From contig NZ_JAMXFD010000003.1 of NCBI RefSeq assembly GCF_025370875.1, positions 286,069-350,068 of the forward strand: DNA of 64,000 bases. The letters run 5' to 3'. A model generated the notes under the pieces. The model saw only the letters and a program-made list of their open reading frames with translations. It had not been told where the DNA came from and did no database searches. The stretch is from Laspinema palackyanum D2c. GTDB lineage: Bacteria > Cyanobacteriota > Cyanobacteriia > Cyanobacteriales > Laspinemataceae. The position numbers and the translations under genes were made by a program. This document shows positions 26,801-35,787 of this stretch, one piece after another (position 1 is the stretch's first letter; each line of letters opens with the position of its first letter).

Positions 26801-29302
26801 AAAATAATCCAGCTCATCAAAATTCGCATTTAGATAAGCGATTTCTGCCGCATTTACATAACAGATTAGAGTTAATTCATACTGACTTTGCCAACAGTTA
26901 TCATCCAGCAAGTCTAATCCAATTTGCACAAAAGTTTTTGCGGCGGAATAGGCTGTGGAATTTCTAGCTTTTTGGGCAGCGGCCAAGTTAAGGCGGACTA
27001 ACCCTTCCCGTTCCTGGGGTAGAGTGATTAACTCTTGGCCTAAATTAAAATGCCCGACAATATCAAACAGGTTCTCCTCTTTTTCTACCTCCGACAAGTT
27101 TTGTTGCAGGAGTTTACCAATCTGATAATGGATCTGCTTTTTTTGCGGTTCAGGAATCAGGGAATAGCTGGCTTGTTGAACCCGATCATGTAAAAATCGA
27201 TAAGTGGGATTGGCTGAAGCCTGGACCACTTCCTCAGTCTCAGATTCAGTAAACAACTTATAAATTTTTGTGGTGGGAATTACCAACCCTTTCTGCAAGG
27301 CTTGCCATAAAGCCGTTGCCGTCATCCCCTGGGAGTTTTCACTGACAATGGCTAAGGTATTCAAATCAAACTCTGCTCCAATACAAGCCGCTAGTTTGAG
27401 AATTTCCTGGGTTTCTCTCGGCAACTTTTGTAATTGCAATGCCATAAACTCTACCACGTCATCCGTAATAGCTAGGGCTTTGACTTGGGCCATATCGCAC
27501 TGCCACCCCCCTTGAATTTTTCCTGAATTCAGGGGAGAGTGATGGCGCTTCAAGGTAATCAGATTATCTTCATACAAGGCATTGAGGAACCGCGTGGCAA
27601 AGAAAGGATTACCTTGAGTTTTTTGATAAATTAATTCGGTTAAAGATTCCGTTATAGATAACGGGGAATTTAAGGTTTCTGATACCAACTGATTGAGGTG
27701 ATTTTGGCTTAAGGCGGACAAGGTAATTGTATTGACCTGGTCTCCATTTTTCACCATTTCATCCACCGCTAAGATAAAAGGATGGATGGGAGACACCTCA
27801 TTATCCCGGTAAGCCCCCAAGACTAATAAATATCCACCCTCTTGCATCAAGATTTTTAGCAAATTAATCGAGGCAGAATCCGCCCATTGCAAGTCATCTA
27901 AAAATATCACGAGCGGATGGTCTTGATGGGTGAAGACTTGGACAAATTTTTGAAAGAGCAGATTAAAACGATTTTGGGCGGCAGTTCCTGATAATTCTGG
28001 GGCCGATCGCTGTTTGCCGATGATGTTTTCTAACTCCGGAATTACCTCAATTAAAACTTGGCCATTTTCCCCCACGGCTTCCAGCAGTTTTGTTTTCCAG
28101 GTTTGCAGTTGAGTATCGGATTCCGATAGCAACTGCTCAATTAAGTCTTGAAAGGCTTGCACAAAAGCCCCAAACGGAATGTTGCGGTTAAATTGCTCAT
28201 ATTTTCCCTGGATAAAATAACCCCGTTTCCGAACAATGGGTTTATGAACTTCATGAATGACTGCGGTTTTGCCTATCCCCGAAAATCCAGCGACGAGCAT
28301 CATTTCGCTGGCCCCCTGGCTGGCTCTCTCAAAGGCATTTAAAAGTTGAGTGACTTCGGCTTCTCTGCCGTAGAGTTTTTCGGGAATCATAAAGCGATCG
28401 CTGATGTCTTGCTCGCCAATTTCAAAATCCTGAATCTGACCCGTTTGTTCTAATTGCGCTAAACAAATCTCTAAATCATGCTTGATTCCTAATGCACTCT
28501 GATATCGGTCTTCTGCATTTTTCTCCATCATCTTCATGACAATTTTAGATAAAGGTAGAGGAATGCTTGGATTAATTTTATGGATGGGAATTGGGGGTTT
28601 CGCTAGATGACAATGGACCAACTCGATCGCATCTTCTGAAATAAAGGGTAATTGTCCGGTGAAGAGTTCATAACAGGTGACTCCCCAAGAATAAAAGTCA
28701 CTCCGATAGTCTATCCCTCGATTCATTCTGCCCGTTTGTTCCGGCGATAGATAGGCGAGGGTTCCTTCTAACTCATTGCTGTTTTCGATTTGCTGGATTT
28801 CTCTAGGCAACAGCGAAGAAATGCTAAAATCAATCAATTTAACTTCTTGGGTTTTTCGATTAATTAAAATATTAGCGGGTTTAATGTCTTTATGAATAAC
28901 TTGATTTTGATGTAAATTATGAATCACTTCTGTGACTTTAAGAGCAATCTTGACAATTTCTAATAAAGTTAAAGGTTGAGATAAGGTATTGTTCTCGTTG
29001 GCTCGGTGGAAATAATGAGCTAAAGACACCCCCCCAAAGTCTTCCATCACTAAAGCATAGCTATTTCGATAGACTTCTAGGGAAAGAGGTTTAATAATCC
29101 CAGGATAGTTAAGGTTTTTGGCAATAATATATTGATTCCGAAACTGAACCACTTCATAGAAATTGGGGTGTTCATTTCGTAAAACTTTGATCACAACGGG
29201 TTGTTGATCACTAAGCCTGATCCCCCGATACACTAGGGTTTTTGTACCTTTATACAAGGTTTCATAAATTTGATAGCCGGGTAAAGTGTCGAGTATCTTC
29301 AT
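23885..29302 (-). CDS. Giant hybrid: Ser/Thr kinase, AAA ATPase, GAF, histidine kinase
   Basis: A 1805-residue signalling protein. Residues 1-270 are a Ser/Thr kinase (Lys39; HKDIKPANIL with Asp139; DFS at 158-160 in place of the usual DFG). About 300-560 is an AAA-type ATPase (GFSGIGKTAV, Lys345; FLDDLQWAD Walker B). About 700-1340 is a helical TPR-like region. About 1350-1500 is a GAF domain (PLINQGQLFGVLYLEN). A histidine kinase follows: GIAHEINNPVNF with His1548, and an ATPase domain with GKGTGLGLAIARQI. The architecture is known in filamentous cyanobacteria (HstK-type proteins), where some members affect heterocysts or stress responses; the input and output of this one are unknown. No response regulator is adjacent, so it may signal to a distant partner. 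No membrane segment is evident. Confidence 0.95.
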   Translation of the reverse strand: MKILDTLPGYQIYETLYKGTKTLVYRGIRLSDQQPVVIKVLRNEHPNFYEVVQFRNQYIIAKNLNYPGIIKPLSLEVYRNSYALVMEDFGGVSLAHYFHRANENNTLSQPLTLLEIVKIALKVTEVIHNLHQNQVIHKDIKPANILINRKTQEVKLIDFSISSLLPREIQQIENSNELEGTLAYLSPEQTGRMNRGIDYRSDFYSWGVTCYELFTGQLPFISEDAIELVHCHLAKPPIPIHKINPSIPLPLSKIVMKMMEKNAEDRYQSALGIKHDLEICLAQLEQTGQIQDFEIGEQDISDRFMIPEKLYGREAEVTQLLNAFERASQGASEMMLVAGFSGIGKTAVIHEVHKPIVRKRGYFIQGKYEQFNRNIPFGAFVQAFQDLIEQLLSESDTQLQTWKTKLLEAVGENGQVLIEVIPELENIIGKQRSAPELSGTAAQNRFNLLFQKFVQVFTHQDHPLVIFLDDLQWADSASINLLKILMQEGGYLLVLGAYRDNEVSPIHPFILAVDEMVKNGDQVNTITLSALSQNHLNQLVSETLNSPLSITESLTELIYQKTQGNPFFATRFLNALYEDNLITLKRHHSPLNSGKIQGGWQCDMAQVKALAITDDVVEFMALQLQKLPRETQEILKLAACIGAEFDLNTLAIVSENSQGMTATALWQALQKGLVIPTTKIYKLFTESETEEVVQASANPTYRFLHDRVQQASYSLIPEPQKKQIHYQIGKLLQQNLSEVEKEENLFDIVGHFNLGQELITLPQEREGLVRLNLAAAQKARNSTAYSAAKTFVQIGLDLLDDNCWQSQYELTLICYVNAAEIAYLNANFDELDYFGEQVLKCARTLLDQVKIYQIQISARTTQNRMLEAIAIGQKALKQLGVEFSSEPDQALTDEALKTLAVQLQDTQIEELVNLPVIKDPQTIAAMELLALLFPPVYQASPGLQPLLCSTIVSLSLKFGNAPASTIGYASYGMVLCAFLGEVETGYRFGCLALSLLERLNVREFKPMTLLWFGFFIQHRYENLRATLPKVKEGYLAGMEIGDFLTGGYNIAVYFYNNFFAGVGLENLEAEIENYCGVLTKAKQNSPVLYLKMTQQMLHNLMGTAPQKELLIGNFYNETVMISQYQKDNEISGLAYLYTYKLILDYLFHQPQNALTYMAEANQALQAVFGSIHTPIFHFYAALIYLAVSNTQSGTEQANTLKLLANHQTILEEWAHYAPMNYGHKLSLVEAEKCRVLGKKSEAIDLYDQAIAGAKQHEYLQEEALANELAAEFYLGWGKEKVAASYIQEAYYCYAQWRATAKVADLAQRYPEFLSPLLEQPHQTGFVPEPTKAEIILSQHTSSRISEALDLATLVKASQAISSEMQLDKLLTVILEIIIANAGANKGVLLLKQDLDLQVRALIEFGKSPEILSSIPLECSLDVPITLVNRVKRTLKPLVLADARINPRFMADSYIQKYQPKSVLCSPLINQGQLFGVLYLENHLTVGAFTSDRVEVLSLICAQAAISLENARLYQTAQQALTELKEAQLQIVQSEKMSALGNLVSGIAHEINNPVNFLSGNINPALDYITDLFDLLALFQEKYPNLDPELQNKIEEIELDYIQEDLPKLIDSMQEGVKRINDISNSLRTFSRADTDRPVACNIHHGLDSTIMLLKHRLKSNENRPEIKIIKDYSDLPMIECYAGQLNQVFMNLLSNAIDALEESNQGCEYGEINNQIIVKTELSRDQQQVIIRIQDNGVGMSETLQAKIFEHLFTTKEVGKGTGLGLAIARQIIVEKHSGSLEVHSTLGQGTEFTISLPYSPQSKQ

Positions 29303-30259
29303 GATTTTAATGGTTCTTTAGTTATGAGTTTTTATAGGTATAAATTCAGGATATGAAAGCTCAATGAGAATCGGGAGGAAAATAGCAAGAACTCTATTAG
29401 ATCCGATAGGGATTTCGAGAGCGAAGTATCCTAAATGATTGGTAACACAGCCAGGGAGCAAGGCGCAAAACCTGCGGCATGGCTAACGATCTGCGGCACT
29501 ACAAAAATTTGAAAATGGATCCCTACCCGAACTGATTTAGGACTCCGATAACGTCGAACCGGGAGCCTCGCAACGCTTTCTTGACCTTCTTGAAAAGACT
29601 GTTTCCCCAGGGAAAACTCTTTAATCTTTATGGTTTCAAGATGTTTTTTGTCCATCATTTGCAAGTGTTTGGTTTAACGTATAAGCCTGGTAAACCCCCT
29701 TTTATTTGACTTAACCTTTATGCGGTTAAGGGACAAAGCCAAATTGAAATGGCCTATCTCTAATCATACAATCCAGTTCAGGCTAATTCACTGAGCTGGC
29801 CCTAAAATTACCAAAACTTAACATTTTGCGAGTCAGGAAATTTAGGCGATCGCACCGAATGGGTTAGATCAGAATTTTCGCGAGGAAACTGTTTCTGGAT
29901 TTGACTTGAATTCCGTAGGCAGTTTTCAGGAAGTTTTAATCGAGGATAACAGAAAACTCAGGGTTCAGAACAAGTCCCTCAATCCGGTCCGTTATCAAAC
30001 CCGAGGGTTTCACCACAAGCCCAGGATCACTCCTCAATGCCTCGGGATAATTGCACCAAGAGAACAAAACCAGGCATTTACCATAACTTATCCCCTCAGA
30101 AACAGGACGGATCAGTTTGATGAATCCCCTGTTTGATTACCGCCGCTCCCCTGTTATGATCCAAATAGCCGGTTAGCTGCGGATTGGACTATTGCCAGTT
30201 TTAGCGTGACTCGTTCCAAATCCGCTTCGACAATAACGTGATTTTGAGGAACCCTAAAC
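29303..30259. other. Intergenic region, no gene recognised
   Basis: About 950 bp upstream of both the giant kinase (minus strand) and a Uma2 gene (plus strand). A 77-codon minus frame (29431-29664) and a 76-codon plus frame (29906-30136) are present but neither has recognisable protein character. Promoters of the two divergent genes must lie here; I could not identify them with confidence. Confidence 0.45.
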
Positions 30260-30865
30260 ATGATAGCTCTTTCTGAATTTGCTGATTTTATCAGCCCAGA
30301 ACAATACCTAGAACGGGAAATTAAAAGCCCCATCAAACATGAATATATCGATGGAAAAGTTCTAGCAATGGCAGGCACAACAGACACCCATAATACGATC
30401 GCTGGAAATTTGTTTGCGCTCATTCGTAGCCACCTTCGAGGTACAGGTTGCCGCTTGTATATTGCGGATGTTAAAGTTTATATCGAACCACGTAATTGCT
30501 TTTATTATCCTGATTTAATGGTTACTTGTGATCCTATAGACCGAGAAACTTCTACCTATAAACGCTTTCCTAAATTGATTATCGAAGTGCTTTCTCCGAG
30601 TACCGAAGCTTTTGACCGAGGGGACAAATTCAACGATTACCAAACCATAAGCAGTCTGGAAGAGTATGTTTTGGTCAATACAAAACATCAACGAGTGGAA
30701 GTTTTCCGAAAAACTGAGGAAGGGGGATGGCTATTTCAAACTTATACTTCCACTACAGCAACATTTACGCTTAAAAGTTTAAATTTAACCGGGTCGTTTG
30801 CTGAAGTGTATGAAGAGGTCACCCTTGAACTAGACTCAAGAACTAGGGCAGAAAACTCCAGGTAA
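30260..30865 (+). CDS. Uma2-family putative endonuclease (3)
   Basis: A 201-residue Uma2/DUF820 protein: SPEQYLEREIKSPIKHEYIDG at the N-terminus, FYYPDLMVTCD (Asp), PKLIIEVLSPSTEAFDRGDKF (Glu ... Asp, Lys) and SLEEYVLVNT. All positions usual for the PD-(D/E)XK-like core are present. It is the same subtype as the gene at 23196. It lies 97 bp before a histidine kinase gene on the same strand; a functional link is not indicated. Confidence 0.87.
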   Translation: MIALSEFADFISPEQYLEREIKSPIKHEYIDGKVLAMAGTTDTHNTIAGNLFALIRSHLRGTGCRLYIADVKVYIEPRNCFYYPDLMVTCDPIDRETSTYKRFPKLIIEVLSPSTEAFDRGDKFNDYQTISSLEEYVLVNTKHQRVEVFRKTEEGGWLFQTYTSTTATFTLKSLNLTGSFAEVYEEVTLELDSRTRAENSR

Positions 30866-30962
30866 TTTCCGGCTAATTCAGACTTAGCACTATCAGAAAT
30901 GGTCAAAAGAATAGGCGTTTAGTAATGATTCTTTGATGATAAAATCCCCTACGGAGTGTCAG

Positions 30963-32900
30963 ATGAAGAGAAGTTTAGGCCAGGTTCAGTTGCGGCAAAA
31001 TGTCGGATTAATTGGTGCGATCGCCTTTGTTTACTGTGTTTTAGGCATCCTGGGACTCAAGTTAGCGGTTCTCCCCGGAGGTGTTACAGCGGTTTGGATT
31101 CCCGCAGGGGTGGGTTTGGCGGCAGTTCTGATCTGGGGAAACCGGATTTGGCCCAGTATTACTTTGGGTTCTTTTGGCATTTCAGTGGTGGTGGACCCCT
31201 CCTTAGTTAGTCTGGCAATCGCGGCAGTCACTGCGGTGGGAAATACCCTGACGCCTCTATGGGGGGCGGGTTTAATTCGCCGCTTAACTCACACCCGCTA
31301 TCCGTTTCATCGCGTCAATGAGGTGTTTATTTTTGTCGGTTGTGGGGCGATCGCCGCTCAAACCATCAGTGCCACCCTGGGCATTTTGGCCCTTTGTGTG
31401 GCGCAATGGGTAGATTGGTCGAATTTTGCACAGTCTTGGGTGACTTGGTGGGTGTCTAATCTGGCCGGTGTGCTCATTTTTACCCCGGTTTTGTTGAGTT
31501 GGCATCACTTTTTAAGTCCAATTTGGCAACAGAGAAAGGAAACTCGAATTTTTTCTCACTTGCGAAAAATTGTGGGACAGGAATTGCACTCTCTACGTCT
31601 CGAAAGTTTGAGCTGGTTTTTCCTCTTTGATGGCGTGGTTAGTTTAGCCTTTTGGTACGCATATCCCGTAGAATATTTAATGATTCCCTTGTTAGGTTGG
31701 GCGGCATTTCGCTTTTCGGAACGCTGGACCACGTTAGCGATCGCCTTGACGGGATTAATGGCGATCGCCGGAACCATTCTCAATCGCAGTTCCTTTGTCC
31801 GAGATAATCTCAACGCCTCTCTCCTCTTCTTAGAATCCTTTATTGGCGTCATCTCAGTCACCACTCTGGTTCTCATTGCCGTCCTCCAAGAACGTCGCCA
31901 CGCTTTAGAAGGCTTAAAACAAGCCAAAGCCGAACTAGAATATAGGGTCATCGAACGCACCCAGCAACTCTCCCAAGCGAACGAACAACTCATGCGCCAA
32001 GAGATTCATTTAACAGAAAAAGCCGAGTCTCTCTCCAATGCCTTACGTCAAGTCAAGCAAACCCAAGGCCAATTGATTCACAATGAAAAAATGATTAGTT
32101 TGGGGCAGTTAGTCGCAGGCATTGCCCATGAAATCAATAATCCTGTCAGTTTTATTTATAGCAATCTCTCTCCCGCTACAGACTACTTTCAAGATATCTT
32201 AGACTTATTATCCCTCTATCAGGAAAAATATCAAGAACCCGACCCTGAGATTGTAGAACTGGAAACTCAGATTGATTTACCCTTTGTTAAAAAAGATTTA
32301 TTTAAACTCCTGAATTCTATGAAATCAGGGGCCGATCGCATCCAGCGGATTGTCTTGAGTCTCCGGAATTTTTCCCGCTTAGATGAAGCTCAGTTGAAAG
32401 CGGTCGATATTCACGAAGGATTGGAAAGTACCCTGCTGATTCTCCAACATCGCATCCAGGGTTCTGAATCTTCACCACCCCGGATTGAAGTCATCAAAGA
32501 CTATAGTCAACTCCCTCCAGTAGAATGTTTGGCGGGGGAACTCAATCAAGTGTTTATGAATCTCCTCACCAATGCGATTGATGCGATCGAAGCCCATGCA
32601 CCGGCTGATTCTGGAAGGCTTCACATCCAGACCAGTGAAGTCGAAGACCAGAAAATTCGGATTGCGATTACCGATAATGGCGGGGGTATTCCTCCGGAAG
32701 TTCAAACTAAAATTTTTGACCCATTTTTTACCACAAAACCTGTAGGTCAAGGGACCGGATTAGGGCTATATATTAGTTATGAAATGATTGTCCAAAAGCA
32801 TCACGGTACTCTAAGTTGTCATTCAGAACCGGGAGTTAGCACGACCTTTGAAATTATCCTTCCCCTGCGCCATACTGCCTTGGGTATAATAATGCCTTAA
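30963..32900 (+). CDS. MASE1-domain sensor histidine kinase
   Basis: About 645 residues. I chose the ATG at 30963, which has GGAG at 30953-30956; an ATG at 30936 is in frame but poorly supported. The N-terminal 285 residues contain about eight to nine membrane segments of the MASE1 sensor type (PGGVTAVWIPAGVGLAAV; WVTWWVSNLAGVLIFTPVLL). A coiled coil covers about 295-370. The transmitter has GIAHEINNPVSF with His389 and an ATPase domain ending in GQGTGLGLYISYE. The transmitter is the same subtype as the C-terminus of the giant kinase 1.6 kb away (HEINNP, LRNFSR versus LRTFSR), suggesting a shared partner or a domain copy. Signal and response regulator unknown. Confidence 0.92.
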   Translation: MKRSLGQVQLRQNVGLIGAIAFVYCVLGILGLKLAVLPGGVTAVWIPAGVGLAAVLIWGNRIWPSITLGSFGISVVVDPSLVSLAIAAVTAVGNTLTPLWGAGLIRRLTHTRYPFHRVNEVFIFVGCGAIAAQTISATLGILALCVAQWVDWSNFAQSWVTWWVSNLAGVLIFTPVLLSWHHFLSPIWQQRKETRIFSHLRKIVGQELHSLRLESLSWFFLFDGVVSLAFWYAYPVEYLMIPLLGWAAFRFSERWTTLAIALTGLMAIAGTILNRSSFVRDNLNASLLFLESFIGVISVTTLVLIAVLQERRHALEGLKQAKAELEYRVIERTQQLSQANEQLMRQEIHLTEKAESLSNALRQVKQTQGQLIHNEKMISLGQLVAGIAHEINNPVSFIYSNLSPATDYFQDILDLLSLYQEKYQEPDPEIVELETQIDLPFVKKDLFKLLNSMKSGADRIQRIVLSLRNFSRLDEAQLKAVDIHEGLESTLLILQHRIQGSESSPPRIEVIKDYSQLPPVECLAGELNQVFMNLLTNAIDAIEAHAPADSGRLHIQTSEVEDQKIRIAITDNGGGIPPEVQTKIFDPFFTTKPVGQGTGLGLYISYEMIVQKHHGTLSCHSEPGVSTTFEIILPLRHTALGIIMP

Positions 32901-32935
32901 ATTTAGCTAAATTTGGGTTATTTTCTCAGTCAAAC

Positions 32936-33511
32936 TTAAAGGTTATCACACCCATACTTGAGAATCAGCCGTTCCTCGGGTTGTTTTAAGGCTGGTAACT
33001 GCTCAGGCTTCAAGTGATAATCACATTCAAATTGTAACCCAACTTTTTCCATGACTCGAATCGAGGCTTGATTGGCTTGTAATGCCCAAGCAATGATTCT
33101 GGTTACCCCCCACTCATTAAACCCTTTATCTCGAAGCGATCGCCCCCCTTCAGTGCCATATCCTTTCCCCCAACTTGACTGCCGCAAGCGATATCCCAGG
33201 GTAATCTCCCCCTCTCGAACGAGATTCGCCGCTACCCCAAAGGAACTGGTGATGGCAGGGTAAAAGTGAAACCAGCCAATAAATTCGCCGGTAGCTTTCT
33301 CATGAGTCGCCCAAAACCCAAAGTTTTCATAATTTTCATAATAGTCTAAAATTTTGCCTAACCCTGCTTCAATGTCCGCTAAATTACTGGGAATTCCGCC
33401 ATTAATGTAGCGCATCACCGCCGGGTCACTGTCTAATTCTAAAAGGTGATTAACATCACTATCATTAAAATAACGCAGGATTAAACGGTCAGTTTCGAGA
33501 AAAGTTTTCAT
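32936..33511 (-). CDS. GNAT-family N-acetyltransferase
   Basis: A 191-residue acetyltransferase of the RimJ/RimL-like group. It starts with ETDRLILRYFNDSDVNHLLEL, carries the acetyl-CoA-binding loop RQSSWGKGYGTEGG, and ends with the typical NQASIRVMEKVGLQFE. It moves an acetyl group from acetyl-CoA to an amine; ribosomal protein N-termini or small molecules are possible substrates, and none is indicated. It converges on the histidine kinase gene. Confidence 0.9.
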   Translation of the reverse strand: MKTFLETDRLILRYFNDSDVNHLLELDSDPAVMRYINGGIPSNLADIEAGLGKILDYYENYENFGFWATHEKATGEFIGWFHFYPAITSSFGVAANLVREGEITLGYRLRQSSWGKGYGTEGGRSLRDKGFNEWGVTRIIAWALQANQASIRVMEKVGLQFECDYHLKPEQLPALKQPEERLILKYGCDNL

Positions 33512-33616
33512 GGTTTCTACCGTATTTAAAGGTTCTCACCCTCTTTGCTAAAGGACTCCCTACAAATCATCCAGATTTTTCTGATTAAGACTTCCACAAA
33601 TTTTAAAATCTAAGCT

Positions 33617-33652
33617 AAATGTAGAGGCGATTCGCACATCGCCTCTACATTT
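33617..33652. repeat. GTAGAGGCGATTCGCGAATCGCC palindrome, copy 4
   Basis: AAATGTAGAGGCGA, loop TTCGCACA, then TCGCCTCTACATTT: a 14-bp perfect stem with a changed centre. It lies downstream of the alanine dehydrogenase gene. Confidence 0.85.
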
Positions 33653-33693
33653 AGGGTCTAATATTAAAAATGACCTCAGTCCTGGGATGATTT

Positions 33694-34782
33694 CTAAGGC
33701 ACTAAATCGGGGAAATCACGCTGAACATCAGGATGCAACAGTTGATGGTTTTTCACGTTCAGACCCTTAGATAAAGCTGCATCAAATGTTAAGGCTTTTA
33801 CGCCATTATTGGCTAATTTCACCACATAAGGTAAGGTACTATTGTTAAGGGCTTGCGTGGCAGTCCAAGGGACGGCCCCGGGCATATTGGGTACGCCATA
33901 ATGCACAACTCCGGCTTCAATATAAGTAGGATTTGTATGGGAAGTGGGACGCATGGTTTCCACACAACCGCCTTGATCCACTGCCACATCAATAATCACT
34001 GACCCGGGACGCATGGTTTCCACCAACTGACGCGGGACTAAAATCGGCGCACGACGTCCGGGAACGAGGACGGCACCAATCAGTAAGTCGGCATTGGGAA
34101 CGGCTGCCTCGATTTGTAAGGACTCACTATACAGCAGTTCGACCCGGGACCCAAACAAGGTTTCCAGATAGGCGAGGCGATCGACGTTGATATCCAAAAT
34201 TTGCACTCGCGCGCCCATTCCGACTGCCATCCTTGCTGCTTCTGTCCCGACAATACCCCCGCCTAAGATGACCACATGACCCGGTTTGACCCCAGGAACG
34301 CCTCCCAACAGCACTCCCCGTCCCCCTTGTTGCCGTTCGAGGTATCTCGCGCCAAACTGCACGGAGAGACGACCGGCGATAATGCTCATGGGGGTAAGTA
34401 GGGGGAGTCGTTTATCTGGAAGTTCGACGGTTTCATAGGCGATCGCACAGACGCCCGATTCCATCAGAGTCTCGGTTAATTGGCGATCGGCGGCTAAATG
34501 GAGGTAGGTAAACAGCAGTTGCTCTTTGTGCAAATACCCATATTCCCCCGGTAAGGGTTCTTTCACCTTCACCACCAATTCCCGACTCCATGCCTCTTTC
34601 GCCGTGGGGACAATTTTTCCCCCACTATGCAGATACTCTTGATCGCTGAATCCTGAACCGACCCCGGCATGGGTTTCGATAAACACGGAATGTCCCTGTT
34701 CCGTAAGGACTCTGACGCTACTCGGACTCAACCCCACCCGATATTCCCGATCTTTTGTTTCTTTTGGGACGCCAATTTCCAT
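33694..34782 (-). CDS. ald: Alanine dehydrogenase
   Basis: A 362-residue enzyme that converts L-alanine plus NAD+ to pyruvate, ammonia and NADH, reversibly. Family signatures: [20 protein letters not shown] at the start, substrate-binding Lys in [11 protein letters not shown], catalytic His in TYLHLAAD, the Rossmann motif [13 protein letters not shown], and [12 protein letters not shown] with the conserved Asp. Length is normal. The gene is divergent from the Hlip gene, 133 bp apart, so the promoters may share the space. It probably serves nitrogen assimilation or alanine catabolism. Confidence 0.96.
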   Translation of the reverse strand: MEIGVPKETKDREYRVGLSPSSVRVLTEQGHSVFIETHAGVGSGFSDQEYLHSGGKIVPTAKEAWSRELVVKVKEPLPGEYGYLHKEQLLFTYLHLAADRQLTETLMESGVCAIAYETVELPDKRLPLLTPMSIIAGRLSVQFGARYLERQQGGRGVLLGGVPGVKPGHVVILGGGIVGTEAARMAVGMGARVQILDINVDRLAYLETLFGSRVELLYSESLQIEAAVPNADLLIGAVLVPGRRAPILVPRQLVETMRPGSVIIDVAVDQGGCVETMRPTSHTNPTYIEAGVVHYGVPNMPGAVPWTATQALNNSTLPYVVKLANNGVKALTFDAALSKGLNVKNHQLLHPDVQRDFPDLVP

Positions 34783-34843
34783 GAATAACCTCTTGTGGTT
34801 CTGTTGTGATACCTTAATTTAGGAAATTTTAGAAGGATTGTTG

Positions 34844-34871
34844 TTGACGAATGAGTCCGCGTCCCTACAAT
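34844..34871 (+). promoter_or_regulatory. Sigma-70-type promoter of the Hlip gene
   Basis: TTGACG (34844-34849) and TACAAT (34866-34871), 16 bp apart. Transcription would start near 34878, giving a leader of about 38 nt. Confidence 0.7.
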
Positions 34872-34883
34872 AGAAGATGATAA

Positions 34884-34901
34884 ATCGTTAAGAATTGTAA
34901 A
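34884..34901 (-). promoter_or_regulatory. HLR1-like RpaB site
   Basis: The minus strand reads TTTACAAT-TC-TTAACGAT. The known HLR1 consensus is two (G/T)TTACA(A/T)(A/T) octamers with a 2-base gap; the first half matches fully, the second at 6 of 8 positions. It sits just downstream of the predicted transcription start, a position that fits repression by RpaB in low light. Confidence 0.5.
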
Positions 34902-34915
34902 TTAACCGACTCACC

Positions 34916-35095
34916 ATGACAGAACCCCAACCTATCGGACCTACCGTTACCCCGAAGCTGGAAGAACCAAAATTTGGCTTCAATAAGTATGCTGAACGCT
35001 TGAATGGTCGGGCGGCGATGATTGGTTTTGCCCTGACTCTGCTGATCGAATACCTCACGGGACAAGGTCTGCTGTCCTGGTTGGGCCTCAATTAG
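34916..35095 (+). CDS. High-light-inducible chlorophyll-binding protein
   Basis: A 59-residue Hlip (small CAB-like) protein. The first 24 residues are polar and Pro-rich. The single membrane helix carries the chlorophyll-binding signature AERLNGRAAMIGF (ExxNxR) followed by ALTLLIEYLTGQGLLSWLG. Hlips bind chlorophyll and carotenoid, protect photosystem II assembly intermediates and quench excess energy in the thylakoid. The ATG at 34916 has no strong ribosome site. The gene is preceded by a good promoter and an HLR1-like site. An overlapping 67-codon minus-strand frame is a shadow. Confidence 0.93.
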   Translation: MTEPQPIGPTVTPKLEEPKFGFNKYAERLNGRAAMIGFALTLLIEYLTGQGLLSWLGLN

Positions 35096-35451
35096 GTCAT
35101 CTCCTGAAAGCGGGCGGGTGGGCAATTCTCACCCGTCCCCGGGACTTCCAAGTGGGGAATCGACTGGGGTTTAAAACCTCCCAGGGGAATTGAAAGAACT
35201 CCGGAATTGGCTCCCTAGGGGCAGAAACCATCTGTAGGTAGATTGACCCCATTGGACTGACCATTCCACCCACCGATTGCTTTTAGAGGCGATCGCCTTT
35301 TTGAGCAAAACCCTCTAAACGGTAGAGTACAATGAACCCTTGAAACGTTACAATAACAAGGGGAGGGAGGATTGCCCTCGCCCTAAACTTGGGGGTCAAC
35401 TTTAAATCTTAACCATAAAGAAAAATTACCCGCGCAGAAAAAACAGTAACT
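35096..35451. other. Intergenic region after the Hlip gene
   Basis: About 355 bp. CGGGTG/CACCCG near 35114-35135 may be a weak terminator for the Hlip gene, without a T-run. TACAAT boxes at 35328 and 35349 may belong to the promoter of the next gene. No coding sequence was seen. Confidence 0.4.
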
Positions 35452-35748
35452 ATGATGAATCCTGGATTGATTAGATTTCTAAAGTCGGCCTACCGTCAAG
35501 AACCTATTACTAGCTTTATCGTGATCGTGGGTGCCGTCGATGCAGCCCTCGGAGGAATTGACCAAAGCGTTTCGCTGTTTAGTTTTGGCATCGTCCTGGT
35601 CAGCGTGGCCTTGGCTTTACGATGGTGGCAACTCCAGCGCAGTCAGCCTTTAGATCTCGAACGAGTGCCGGAACATTATCTCCCCCCGGCTTCTTCTCGT
35701 CAACCCCTCCCCTTATTGATGACTTCTAAAAAATATCCCCCGCAATAA
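35452..35748 (+). CDS. Small conserved membrane protein
   Basis: A 98-residue protein. Residues about 18-34 (SFIVIVGAVDAALGGI) and 42-58 (LFSFGIVLVSVALALRW) are hydrophobic, so it is likely a two-helix membrane protein with a short basic N-terminus and a Pro-rich cytosolic tail. I recall similar short proteins in other cyanobacteria but know of no function. It lies 40 bp before the MerR gene on the same strand and may be co-transcribed with it. Confidence 0.75.
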   Translation: MMNPGLIRFLKSAYRQEPITSFIVIVGAVDAALGGIDQSVSLFSFGIVLVSVALALRWWQLQRSQPLDLERVPEHYLPPASSRQPLPLLMTSKKYPPQ

Positions 35749-35787
35749 CCCTTCGGGGGCCGTGATCCTGTTCCCCTCAACCGCAAG

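Noticed and set aside
29431-30136. Two frames of 76-77 codons between the giant kinase and Uma2 genes
   Set aside because: Neither is protein-like, and they lie in a divergent promoter region.
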